Positions 23,494 through 30,362 of a stretch of 37,460 nt of DNA are shown here, piece after piece (the stretch's first letter is position 1; each line of letters opens with the position of its first letter). The position numbers and the translations under genes were made by a program. A model generated the notes under the pieces. It made no database searches. It was not told where the DNA came from and saw only the letters and a list, made by a program, of their open reading frames with translations. The stretch lies in assembly GCA_017435615.1 (NCBI GenBank), contig JAFSET010000094.1, positions 1 through 37,460 of the forward strand, written 5' to 3'. This stretch comes from Oscillospiraceae bacterium. GTDB lineage: Bacteria > Bacillota > Clostridia > Oscillospirales > Oscillospiraceae.

Positions 23494-23636
23494 GTAGGGA
23501 CACCCCTCCTGGGGTGTCCGCAAAGATTTTGGGGCTTGATGCACCAAAATCTTTCTTATTTATTTACACGCAGGAACAAAATTGGCCCATCGAGGTCCAA
23601 TTTTGTTTCGGACACCCCGGGAGGGGGTGTCCCTAC
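23494..23636. repeat. Composite inverted-repeat element
   Basis: Outer arms are GTAGGGACACCCCTCC... (23494-23520) and its inverse ending GGTGTCCCTAC (23609-23636). Each arm is itself a GGACACCCC/GGGGTGTCC hairpin. Inside are two more hairpins: AAAGATTTTGG...CCAAAATCTTT (23522-23552) and AACAAAATTGG...CCAATTTTGTT (23575-23607). It is followed by AGCTTGATAAACT (23651-23663), resembling the terminal motif of the other repeat family. It is non-coding and fills the space between the ferritin-like gene and lexA. A further GGGACCG/CGGTCCC hairpin lies at 23455-23477. Confidence 0.75.
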
Positions 23637-23746
23637 AATAATTTTGCATCAGCTTGATAAACTAAAAATCTTGCTGAAAAGGGGGGCAAGGGCCTGCGCT
23701 TTTTGTTACAGTTTATGCCGGGCCGGGAAAAATGTGAAAATACCCT

Positions 23747-23774
23747 TTGCATTTTCGCCCATATGTGCTATTAT
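23747..23774 (+). promoter_or_regulatory. Promoter of lexA
   Basis: TTGCAT (23747-23752), 16 bp, TATTAT (23769-23774), about 28 bases before the start codon. No GAAC-N4-GTTC SOS box was found next to it by eye. Confidence 0.65.
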
Positions 23775-23801
23775 TAAAGAAAAAACCTGGGAGGGATCGC
23801 T

Positions 23802-24380
23802 ATGCCCCGTACCACAGACAAGGATCAAAAAATATTGGAGTTTGTACGGCAGTTTACATATGAAAACGGCTTTGCGCCTTCAGTGCGTGAGATCGGTGCG
23901 GCAGTGGGTCTGAGCTCCACCGCCTCGGTCAGCTACCATTTGCAGCAGCTTCAGAAAAAGGGCCTGCTGCAAAGTGCCGACGGCAAGGGCCGTAAGCGCG
24001 CGGTGGTCAGCACCCGGCGCAGCGGCTATATCCCGGTGGTGGGTGTGGTTACCGCAGGTGTACCCATTTTGGCCACGGAAAATGTGGAGGGCCAAATGGC
24101 CTGGGACGGCGATGCGGAGTGCTTTGCCCTCCGTGTCCGGGGTGACAGCATGGTCGGTGCCGGTATTTTAAGCGGTGATAAGGTGGTGGTCCGCCCCCAG
24201 CAGACGGCTCAGGACGGACAGATCGTGGTGGCACGCATTGAGGATGAGGCTACCGTCAAGCGTCTTTTCCGCCGGGACGGTCAGATCTGGCTCATGCCGG
24301 AAAACGAGCTGTACGAGCCCATCGACGGCTCCAACGCGGAGATCATCGGCGTGGTCAAGGCTGTAGTCCGTGAGTACTGA
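23802..24380 (+). CDS. lexA: LexA repressor
   Basis: 192-residue SOS repressor. The N-terminal winged helix covers residues 1-65 (DQKILEFVRQFTYENGFAPS, SVREIGAAVGLSSTASVSYH). The self-cleavage site is Ala85-Gly86 in VVTAGVPI. The catalytic dyad is Ser116 (VRGDSMVGAGI) and Lys153 (EATVKRLF). RecA filaments stimulate the cleavage. AGGGAGG-type site GGGAGGG precedes ATG 23802. It stands 20 bases ahead of an LCP gene and may be co-transcribed with it. No LexA box is visible in the 50 bases around the promoter, so autoregulation is not shown here. Confidence 0.97.
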   Translation: MPRTTDKDQKILEFVRQFTYENGFAPSVREIGAAVGLSSTASVSYHLQQLQKKGLLQSADGKGRKRAVVSTRRSGYIPVVGVVTAGVPILATENVEGQMAWDGDAECFALRVRGDSMVGAGILSGDKVVVRPQQTAQDGQIVVARIEDEATVKRLFRRDGQIWLMPENELYEPIDGSNAEIIGVVKAVVREY

Positions 24381-24400
24381 AAAACAGGAGTCGATGGAAG

Positions 24401-25447
24401 ATGGAAGAGGAAAAAAAGAAAAAAAGATCGGTCGGAAAAATTATCCTGATCATTTTGGCGGTGCTGTTTTTGCTGCTGCTGATCGCGGTGACGGTGGTGC
24501 TGATCTTTGTCAACGGCATGCTTAATAAGCTGGACCGGCAGGAGATCACCGGTGACCCCAACATTCCGATAGAGGAGCTTTATGAAGGCACCACCGTGGA
24601 TGTGGAGGACTCCCTGGAGGATATAGAGCAGGCCAGGCAGGAGCTGGAGCAGGTGCAGCAGATCGACCCTATGGAAACCGCTAACATTACCAATGTGCTG
24701 CTGGTAGGCTCTGACCGCCGCAGTGCGTATGAAAACGGACGGTCCGATTCCATGATGATCGTGACCATGAACCACGATACCAAGAAAATACATATTACCT
24801 CCCTGATGCGTGCCATGTATGTGGCCATCCCACGCAGTGACGGAGAGGTTTGGGATATGCTCAACGCCTCTTATTCCTGGGGCGGAACGGATCTGCTGCT
24901 GGCCACCATCGAAAAGAACTTCCGGGTGAAGATCGACCACTATATTGTGGTGGATCTGGCGGCCTTTGACGATGTGGTGGACCTGATGGGCGGTGTGGAC
25001 ATTACCCTGACTCAGACAGAAGCGAGTATTATTCAACGTGTGACCAACAAATCCGTATCTGCCGGGTTGCAGCATCTGGATGGGGAACAGACCTGGGTGT
25101 ACTCCAGACTTCGCTATATTGACAACGATTTTGTCCGTACCAGCCGTCAGCGGCGTGTGATCGAACAGCTTATGAAAAAAGCACTGACCACCGATATCCC
25201 TACACTGCTGGAAATCGCAAATCAGGTCTTGCCCCTGGTCAACACCAATCTCTCCAACGCGCAGATCCTTTATTATCTGACCCAGGCACCTATGCTGCTG
25301 GCTGAGCCCATCACCCAGCGGATGCTGCCCATTGAAAACGAAGCCGGAACCAGCTACATCGGCAGAATTTATGTAGGCGGCCGGGAAATGTACCGGGTCA
25401 ATTTTGAGGAAAATATTAAGGCCCTGCACGAATTTATGCTGAGCTGA
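24401..25447 (+). CDS. LytR-CpsA-Psr (LCP) glycopolymer transferase
   Basis: 348-residue membrane-anchored protein. A lysine-rich cytoplasmic start (MEEEKKKKRSVGK) and one membrane helix (about 14-37, IILIILAVLFLLLLIAVTVV) precede an extracellular LCP domain. LCP enzymes move undecaprenyl-linked glycopolymers onto peptidoglycan. Domain marks: TNVLLVGSDRRSA, GRSDSMMIVTMNHDTKKIHI, YIVVDLAAFDDVVDLMGGVD and the Arg-rich YSRLRYIDNDFVRTSRQRRV. In most members the first Arg motif is followed by Asp (SxxRD); here it reads SLMRAMYVAIP, with Ala in place of Asp. The downstream catalytic Arg cluster is intact. The coding region begins 20 bases after lexA. Confidence 0.92.
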   Translation: MEEEKKKKRSVGKIILIILAVLFLLLLIAVTVVLIFVNGMLNKLDRQEITGDPNIPIEELYEGTTVDVEDSLEDIEQARQELEQVQQIDPMETANITNVLLVGSDRRSAYENGRSDSMMIVTMNHDTKKIHITSLMRAMYVAIPRSDGEVWDMLNASYSWGGTDLLLATIEKNFRVKIDHYIVVDLAAFDDVVDLMGGVDITLTQTEASIIQRVTNKSVSAGLQHLDGEQTWVYSRLRYIDNDFVRTSRQRRVIEQLMKKALTTDIPTLLEIANQVLPLVNTNLSNAQILYYLTQAPMLLAEPITQRMLPIENEAGTSYIGRIYVGGREMYRVNFEENIKALHEFMLS

Positions 25448-25449
25448 TT

Positions 25450-25545
25450 GAGGCGCACTTCCTTACGGAGTGCGCCCCAGTTATATTCGCTTCGCGAGTT
25501 TTGGGCGAATATAATATAACGAAAGCCGCACTTTCGGGGTTTGAA
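25450..25545. repeat. Hairpin cluster after the LCP gene
   Basis: GGCGCACTTCC/GGAGTGCGCC (25453-25475) is followed by TTATATTCGC...GCGAATATAA (25481-25515) and a CACTTTC/GAAAGTG palindrome (25530-25548). The first could terminate the LCP transcript, but no clear T-run follows. Together they look like another intergenic palindromic repeat cluster. Confidence 0.5.
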
Positions 25546-25569
25546 AGTGTCATTTTTTCTTCACATAGA

Positions 25570-25607
25570 AAAACGGAGACGACTTCTTTGCGAAGTGTCT
25601 CCGTTTT
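25570..25607. terminator. Terminator between the LCP gene and yitT
   Basis: AAAACGGAGAC (25570-25580) pairs with GTCTCCGTTTT (25597-25607), with an inner ACTTC/GAAGT stem. On the minus strand it is followed by TTTTTCT. It probably serves yitT and may act for both converging genes. Confidence 0.8.
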
Positions 25608-25653
25608 GGGAGCGTTTTGCTTTACCGCCGGGTGGAAGCGTGTATGGATACGC

Positions 25654-26562
25654 TCAAAGCTGGGTGCTGCCGGAATCCAGCAGCTCAGCCTCCTGATTAC
25701 CGTGCTTGTCCAGCCGCTTGAAGTTGCCCATGACCTCTCCCACCTGACTGGTGATGGCAAAGGTGTTGGGGCAGGAACGGATGATGGCTGTCAGGGCCGC
25801 TACCTGGGATTTGTTGACGATGCAGATCAGCACACTGGTCTGCCGGCCTTTGTAGATGCCCTTGCCGGGCAGAAGGGTGGCACTGTGGTGCAGGTGGTTG
25901 ATGATGGCATCGCTGATGGCCTTGGGATCCTCTGTGATGATCTCAAAGCGCACCGCGCTGCGGATGCTTTTGCTCACCCGGTCGGAGATCATGCTGGACA
26001 TAAAGCTGTAGAGGATGCACAGGATCACCGGCTCCAGCTTGAAGCCGTAGACGAAATAGGACACACCGGCAACGGCGCAGTTCAGGGAGAACTGGACCCA
26101 AAACAGATTGGTCTCCGGCTGCCGCTTGTGGATCAGGCTGGCCACAAAATCCATGCCGCCGGTCAGGCTGCCGCCCCGGATCAGCAGGCTGTAGCAGGCA
26201 CCGGAGATGATGCCGGATACCAGCGGTCCCAGGATGGTGCTGGTGCCGTTGTCTGTGGCGTAGGCAATGGCGGACAGGTCCACATACTCCAGCAGCACGA
26301 TGGCCACAGAAAATACGCATACATAAACCATACTGCGCAGGGCCAAAGGCTTGCTGACCGTCAGGTACACCGCAACAGCCAGGGGGATGTTGATCACAAG
26401 GCTCAGATAGCCCACGCTGATGCCGGAAAGATGCTGGATCATGGTGCAGATGCCGTTCAGGCCTGACGGGGCGAATTGGTTGGGAAACACAAAAAGGTGA
26501 TAATTGAAAGCACCCATAACGGCGATCAGGCCGATCACAAAATAGGTCAAAAGCTTTTTCAT
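25654..26562 (-). CDS. YitT-family membrane protein (DUF161 + DUF2179)
   Basis: 302-residue membrane protein. Five or six hydrophobic helices in residues 1-200 (LLTYFVIGLIAVMGAFNYHL, NGICTMIQHLSGISVGYLSL, SGIISGACYSLLIRGGSLTG, GMDFVASLI) form the YitT domain. The soluble C-terminal DUF2179 domain (about 215-290) contains SAVRFEIITEDPKAISDAII and TSVLICIVNKSQVAALTAII. Transport or sensing has been proposed for the family, but no substrate is established. ATG 26562 is chosen because AAGGAT precedes it and MKKLLTYF is a natural membrane start; the frame extends 23 codons upstream without support. It is divergent from bioY. Confidence 0.9.
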   Translation of the reverse strand: MKKLLTYFVIGLIAVMGAFNYHLFVFPNQFAPSGLNGICTMIQHLSGISVGYLSLVINIPLAVAVYLTVSKPLALRSMVYVCVFSVAIVLLEYVDLSAIAYATDNGTSTILGPLVSGIISGACYSLLIRGGSLTGGMDFVASLIHKRQPETNLFWVQFSLNCAVAGVSYFVYGFKLEPVILCILYSFMSSMISDRVSKSIRSAVRFEIITEDPKAISDAIINHLHHSATLLPGKGIYKGRQTSVLICIVNKSQVAALTAIIRSCPNTFAITSQVGEVMGNFKRLDKHGNQEAELLDSGSTQL

Positions 26563-26663
26563 AGCCGATCCTTCCCGGTAACCGCCGGAGAGTGCGGTTA
26601 TCCCATGTATGTTGGCCCAATCATACCACAAATGCCTGTGGCGGTCAATGCCGGAAACACGTT

Positions 26664-26692
26664 TTGACTTTTCCTCCGGGACGTGCTATGGT
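26664..26692 (+). promoter_or_regulatory. Promoter of bioY
   Basis: TTGACT (26664-26669), 17 bp, TATGGT (26687-26692). No BirA-type TTGTTAAC palindrome is seen beside it. Confidence 0.65.
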
Positions 26693-26717
26693 ATACACCG
26701 GAAAGGACGGTGTGTCG

Positions 26718-27251
26718 ATGCAGGTACGGAATATGGCACTGTGCGGACTGTGCGCGGCACTGCTGTGCCTGTGCGCCTGGATCGCCGTTCCCATGGGCAC
26801 CGGGATGCTGACTATGCAGACCTTCGGCGTATTTTTTACCCTGATGCTGCTGGGTGGAAAATACGGTGCGGTAAGCGTAGCGGTGTATCTGCTGTTAGGG
26901 GTGCTGGGCCTTCCGGTGTTTTCCGCCGGACAAAGCGGCCTTGCGGCCCTGACAGGACCCACCGGCGGCTTTTTGTGGGGCTTTATTGGGGCCTGCCCGG
27001 TGTATGCCGGTGTATCCGGTCTGTGTAAAAGCAAGCTTGCCGGTGGGTTTGCGGGATTGCTCCTGTGCTATTTGACCGGCTCTGTTTGGTACAGTATGTT
27101 TACAGGTGCAGGCTGGGGCGCAAGCCTTTTGTATACGGTGCTTCCCTTTGTCTTGCCGGACTGCGCCAAGCTTTTCCTGGCGGCATCATTGTCAAAAAAG
27201 CTAAATCCAATGGCGAAAAGTATAAAAGATGGTGAAAAATTTTCCCCGTAG
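26718..27251 (+). CDS. bioY: Biotin transporter BioY (ECF S component)
   Basis: About 177 residues, six hydrophobic helices. BioY binds and imports biotin, usually with the shared EcfT/EcfA1/EcfA2 energising module, whose genes are not in this window. Family stretches: MLTMQTFGVFFTLMLLGGKY, VYLLLGVLGLPVFSAGQSGL, LTGPTGGFLWGF, and near the C terminus VLPFVLPDCAKLFLAASLS (the P-D-x-x-K pattern). The start is uncertain between ATG 26718 and GTG 26712; AAAGGA (26702-26707) serves either. The end is followed by no clear terminator before the candidate small-RNA promoter at 27284. Confidence 0.92.
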   Translation: MQVRNMALCGLCAALLCLCAWIAVPMGTGMLTMQTFGVFFTLMLLGGKYGAVSVAVYLLLGVLGLPVFSAGQSGLAALTGPTGGFLWGFIGACPVYAGVSGLCKSKLAGGFAGLLLCYLTGSVWYSMFTGAGWGASLLYTVLPFVLPDCAKLFLAASLSKKLNPMAKSIKDGEKFSP

Positions 27252-27283
27252 TACCAAAAAATACACAAACTTTTGCAAAACTA

Positions 27284-27311
27284 TTGACAAATGCCGCAGA
27301 TGCAATAAAAT
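27284..27311 (+). promoter_or_regulatory. Promoter of the orphan small-RNA unit
   Basis: TTGACA (27284-27289), 16 bp, TAAAAT (27306-27311). There is no start codon with a ribosome binding site between it and the terminator at 27429-27469. Confidence 0.75.
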
Positions 27312-27315
27312 AAAT

Positions 27316-27469
27316 GTAAATCTTTGACAGTCATCTGTGTGCCGGTAATATACAAAGGCCCACGGATTTACAGGGTCAGCGCTGACCCGATAGATCATAT
27401 TGCTTGTTTCTCCTTACCACCTTTATGGATTTGGGCGCGGACATCTGGTCTGCGCCCAAATTCATTTTT
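27316..27469 (+). ncRNA. Candidate small RNA with an anti-Shine-Dalgarno stretch
   Basis: The predicted transcript begins about 5-8 nt after the -10 box. Elements in order: GTAAATC (27316-27322) pairs with GATTTAC (27365-27371) and encloses a GTGTGCC/GGCCCAC hairpin (27337-27343 with 27357-27363). Next is a perfect 16-bp palindrome, GGGTCAGCGCTGACCC (27373-27388). Then comes an unpaired pyrimidine-rich stretch, TTTCTCCTTACCACCTTT (27407-27424). Last is a strong terminator, ATTTGGGCGC with GCGCCCAAAT (27429-27438, 27452-27461), followed by TCATTTTTC. The pyrimidine stretch is complementary to AAGGAG and AAAGGTGG type ribosome binding sites, as in known target-blocking sRNAs. I recognise no known RNA family. 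Confidence 0.55.
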
Positions 27470-27496
27470 CTCACAGGGGAGATGCAAACCTCGCAG

Positions 27497-27830
27497 TCGT
27501 GTCATTGCGAGCCAGTGCTCACACTGGCGTGGCAATCTCAAAATGCAAGGGTGTACGTTGGATAACCCAAAGGACACGTTCCGGCCTAAAAAAATGATTA
27601 TTTATTATTTTAGGTCCCTAATATCCTTTGACACCATAAATAAATAAAGTTTCCCTTTGAGATTGCCACGCCGCCAATTCGGCGGCTCGCAATGACACCG
27701 CTTTAGGTTTTTGTTTTGCTGCAAAAGGAGAAAAATTTTACGCATCAGCGTTTTTCCTGTTTAACAAAACGGTAGAAACCTACCGATGTGTCATTGCGAG
27801 CCAGTGCTCACACTGGCGTGGCAATCCGTT
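27497..27830. repeat. Copy of the palindromic repeat family without its terminal repeats
   Basis: Three family palindromes (27499-27538, 27660-27697, 27790-27827) with both characteristic spacers, in the same order as 9650-9975. The 19-bp terminal motifs on either side are not recognisable. It is followed at 27880-27921 by a different GGATTCCCACGTCGCTTCGC... palindrome and at 27957-27976 by CTCCCCTACAAGGGGAG. The whole span 27470-28030 is non-coding. Confidence 0.82.
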
Positions 27831-28039
27831 TCTCAAAAGATTCCGTTTTTGCTTATTTTTCAGGTAAAACATATACTTTTAGGAACGGATTCCCACGTCG
27901 CTTCGCTCCTCGGAATGACACGCATTTTCGGAAAAGGTACCTTTTTGACACTCTGAGCTCCCCTACAAGGGGAGCCTTTGTCTCTTTCATAACAATGACA
28001 CGGACGGAGCGTATATGGTGAAATAGGCAATGGTTTTCA

Positions 28040-28068
28040 TTGACAAAAATTGTTTCCCGTTTTATTAT
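28040..28068 (+). promoter_or_regulatory. Promoter of the mannoside operon
   Basis: TTGACA (28040-28045), 17 bp, TATTAT (28063-28068), about 30 bases before the first ATG. It is the only promoter-like sequence I see for the five-gene operon. No regulator gene or catabolite-repression (cre) palindrome was recognised beside it. Confidence 0.85.
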
Positions 28069-28099
28069 GGTAGCATCTATAAAATAAGGAGAAAAAGCT

Positions 28100-28654
28100 A
28101 TGAAAAAAGTTGTGCTGTTAGGTGACTCCATTCGGCTGATCGGCTATGGTCCGTTGATGGCAGATCTGCTGGGTCCTGAATATCAGGTGTGGCAGTCCGA
28201 GGATAACTGCCGGTTTGTCAAATATACCCTGCGGTGCCTGTTTGACTGGCGTGAGGATATTAAGGACGCAGACATTATCCACTGGAACAATGGCCTGTGG
28301 GATACCTCCACCGGCCTGTTCGGTGATCCTCAGGAGCCCTTTACCGGGGAAGCGGAATATGTGGAGAATATGCTCCGGGTGGCCAAAGAGCTTTTGAAGA
28401 TCACCCCCAACGTGATCTTTGCCACCACCACTCCCGTCAACCCGGATTATATTTACAACAGCAACGCGGTGATCAAGCGGTACAATGAGATCCTTGTGCC
28501 GAAGCTGAAGGAATTGGGCATCCGCATCAACGATCTGCACAGCGTTGTCGAACCCCACATTGACGAATACATCTGCGAAGACCAGCTTCACCTGTCTGCT
28601 GCCGGTGCGCAGGCCTGTGGCGAGCAGGTAGCGAAAATGATCAAAGAATTTTAA
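28100..28654 (+). CDS. SGNH/GDSL-type hydrolase
   Basis: 184-residue cytoplasmic hydrolase (no signal peptide). Block I is VVLLGDSIRLIGYG with nucleophile Ser10. The Asn block is HWNNGLWD, and the Asp-His pair lies in EDQLHLSAAGAQACG near the C terminus. SGNH enzymes of this size often remove acetyl or other acyl groups from sugars. Position as first gene of a mannoside operon suggests deacylation of imported oligosaccharides, an inference from context. AAGGAG precedes the ATG; the next gene starts 18 bases after the stop. Confidence 0.87.
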   Translation: MKKVVLLGDSIRLIGYGPLMADLLGPEYQVWQSEDNCRFVKYTLRCLFDWREDIKDADIIHWNNGLWDTSTGLFGDPQEPFTGEAEYVENMLRVAKELLKITPNVIFATTTPVNPDYIYNSNAVIKRYNEILVPKLKELGIRINDLHSVVEPHIDEYICEDQLHLSAAGAQACGEQVAKMIKEF

Positions 28655-28672
28655 TAACGGAGGTTACATATT

Positions 28673-29359
28673 ATGAAAAGATCTGATGTCAACAAGGCTC
28701 TGAAGGAACTGGAGGCCATGTGCGAAAAGTACCACTGCTATCTGCCCCCCTTCTGCCATTTCACCCCTGAGCAGTGGCAGACCATCGGCCACGAGTATGA
28801 CGAGGTCCGGGAGTGCATGCTGGGCTGGGATATTACCGACTACGGCATGGGCGATTTTGACAAGTTCGGCTTCTCCCTGATCACCATCCGCAACGGCAAC
28901 CGTGCCATGGCGGACAAGTACCCCAAGGTCTATGCGGAAAAGCTTTTGTACCTGAAGGAGGGCCAGTACGCCCCCAACCATTTCCACTGGTATAAGACCG
29001 AGGATATCATCAACCGGGGCGGCGGAAATGTGCTGATCCGGGTGTACAACAGCCTGCCCAACGAGGAGATCGACTACGAATCCGATGTGACGGTCCATAC
29101 CGACGGCCGCACCTACACCGTTCCTGCCGGCACCCAGATCCGTCTGACCCCCGGTGAGAGCATCCATGTGCAGCAGTTTTTGTACCACGATTTTTCCGTG
29201 GAGGAGGGTACAGGCCCTGTGCTGCTGGGCGAGGTCAGCCAGTGCAATGACGACAATACCGACAACCGGTTCAATCCCCCGGTAGGCCGCTTCCCCACCA
29301 TCGAGGAGGACGAGGCTCCCTACCGCCTGCTGTGCAACGAGTACCCCACAGCGGAATAA
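28673..29359 (+). CDS. D-lyxose/D-mannose ketol-isomerase
   Basis: 228-residue cupin-type isomerase of the D-lyxose isomerase family. Characterised members interconvert D-lyxose with D-xylulose and D-mannose with D-fructose, using a divalent metal. The sequence shows MKRSDVNKALKELEAMCEKY at the start and EKLLYLKEGQYAPNHFHWYK, whose His-x-His plus a following Glu (TEDIINRGGGN) supply metal ligands. Another His lies in ESIHVQQFLYHDF, and GEVSQCNDDNTDNRF is strongly conserved. GGAGG at 28660-28664 precedes the ATG. Next to an alpha-mannosidase and a fructokinase, mannose-to-fructose isomerisation is the likeliest role. Confidence 0.9.
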   Translation: MKRSDVNKALKELEAMCEKYHCYLPPFCHFTPEQWQTIGHEYDEVRECMLGWDITDYGMGDFDKFGFSLITIRNGNRAMADKYPKVYAEKLLYLKEGQYAPNHFHWYKTEDIINRGGGNVLIRVYNSLPNEEIDYESDVTVHTDGRTYTVPAGTQIRLTPGESIHVQQFLYHDFSVEEGTGPVLLGEVSQCNDDNTDNRFNPPVGRFPTIEEDEAPYRLLCNEYPTAE

Positions 29360-29401
29360 TGCTGAATGTATCATGATAAATGCTAAATAAGGAGAACCAA
29401 T

Positions 29402-30352
29402 ATGATCGATGTAGTCGCATTGGGCGAATTATTGATTGATTTTGCAACCGTCAGCACCGATGCTGACGGCTATCCCACCATGGCCGCCCATCCCGGCGGC
29501 GCCCCGGCCAACTTCCTGGCTGCGCTGACCAAGTACGGCTTTGGTACAGCCCTTTTGGGCAAAGTGGGAACGGATACTTTTGGCAAGCTGCTGCTGGGCA
29601 CCTTGGCCCAGGCCGGTATTGAAACCAAGGGCCTGGTATCCACCGACGATGTGTTTACCACCTTGGCTTTCGTCACCTTTGACGAAAGCGGTGACCGGGA
29701 ATTTGCATTCTCCCGGAAGCCCGGCGCGGATACCTGCATTTGCTTTGAGGAGCTGGATCTGAGCCTGATCGATGAGGCAAAGGTATTCCATTTTGGCACC
29801 TTGTCCTTGACGGACGAGCCTGCCCGGACCGCTACCCAAAAGGCTGTGGCCTACGCCAAGTCCAAGGGCAAGCTGATTACCTACGATCCCAATCTGCGCA
29901 AGCCCTTGTGGAAGGATATGGAGGTGTGCAAGCAGCAGCTTCTGTGGGGCCTTTCTCAGGCGGACGTGGTGAAGATCAGTGACGAAGAGGTGGAATTCCT
30001 CTTTGGCTGCACCCCGGAGGAGGGCGCGGACAAGCTATTGCAGGAATTTGGCGTTTGTCTGGCCATGGTCACCCTGGGACCCAGCGGTGCCTACCTGAAA
30101 AACAAAAACGGCAGCACCTATGTCAAATGCCCCAAGGTCAGCCCCATCGATACCACCGGTGCCGGTGATATCTTCGGCGGCAGTGCCGTCAGCCGTTTGT
30201 TGAAGTTAGGTGTCCATCCGGCTGAGCTGACCCCGGAGCAGATGTATGCCGTCGGCAGCTTTGCCTCTGCCGCAGCCAGCCTGTCCACGGAGGCTTCCGG
30301 CGGTATCCCCAGTATCCCGGCGGAAGAAAAGGTTTTGGAAGTTATTCAATGA
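29402..30352 (+). CDS. PfkB-family fructokinase
   Basis: 316-residue ribokinase-fold sugar kinase. N-terminal sugar-binding region: VVALGELLIDF, then HPGGAPANFLAALTKYGFGT and LLGKVGTDTFGKLL. Conserved LITYDPNLRKPLW follows, and the anion hole/catalytic motif is DTTGAGDIFGG near residue 255. The pattern (GELLIDF, PGGAPAN, DPNLR) is that of bacterial fructokinases, which make fructose 6-phosphate with ATP. AAGGAG precedes the ATG. Its stop is 10 bases before the GH38 ATG and overlaps that gene's GAGGA site, showing tight operon packing. Confidence 0.92.
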   Translation: MIDVVALGELLIDFATVSTDADGYPTMAAHPGGAPANFLAALTKYGFGTALLGKVGTDTFGKLLLGTLAQAGIETKGLVSTDDVFTTLAFVTFDESGDREFAFSRKPGADTCICFEELDLSLIDEAKVFHFGTLSLTDEPARTATQKAVAYAKSKGKLITYDPNLRKPLWKDMEVCKQQLLWGLSQADVVKISDEEVEFLFGCTPEEGADKLLQEFGVCLAMVTLGPSGAYLKNKNGSTYVKCPKVSPIDTTGAGDIFGGSAVSRLLKLGVHPAELTPEQMYAVGSFASAAASLSTEASGGIPSIPAEEKVLEVIQ

Positions 30353-30362
30353 GGACTCAGCT

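Noticed and set aside
23700-23801. LexA autoregulatory SOS box upstream of lexA
   Set aside because: No GAAC-N4-GTTC or close match was found between the promoter and the start codon by eye.
27316-27469. Interpreting the orphan RNA as a riboswitch, SRP RNA, tmRNA or 6S RNA
   Set aside because: No downstream gene is within reach, and none of the diagnostic sequences of these RNAs (for example the SRP GGAAGGAAGCAG-type loop) is present.
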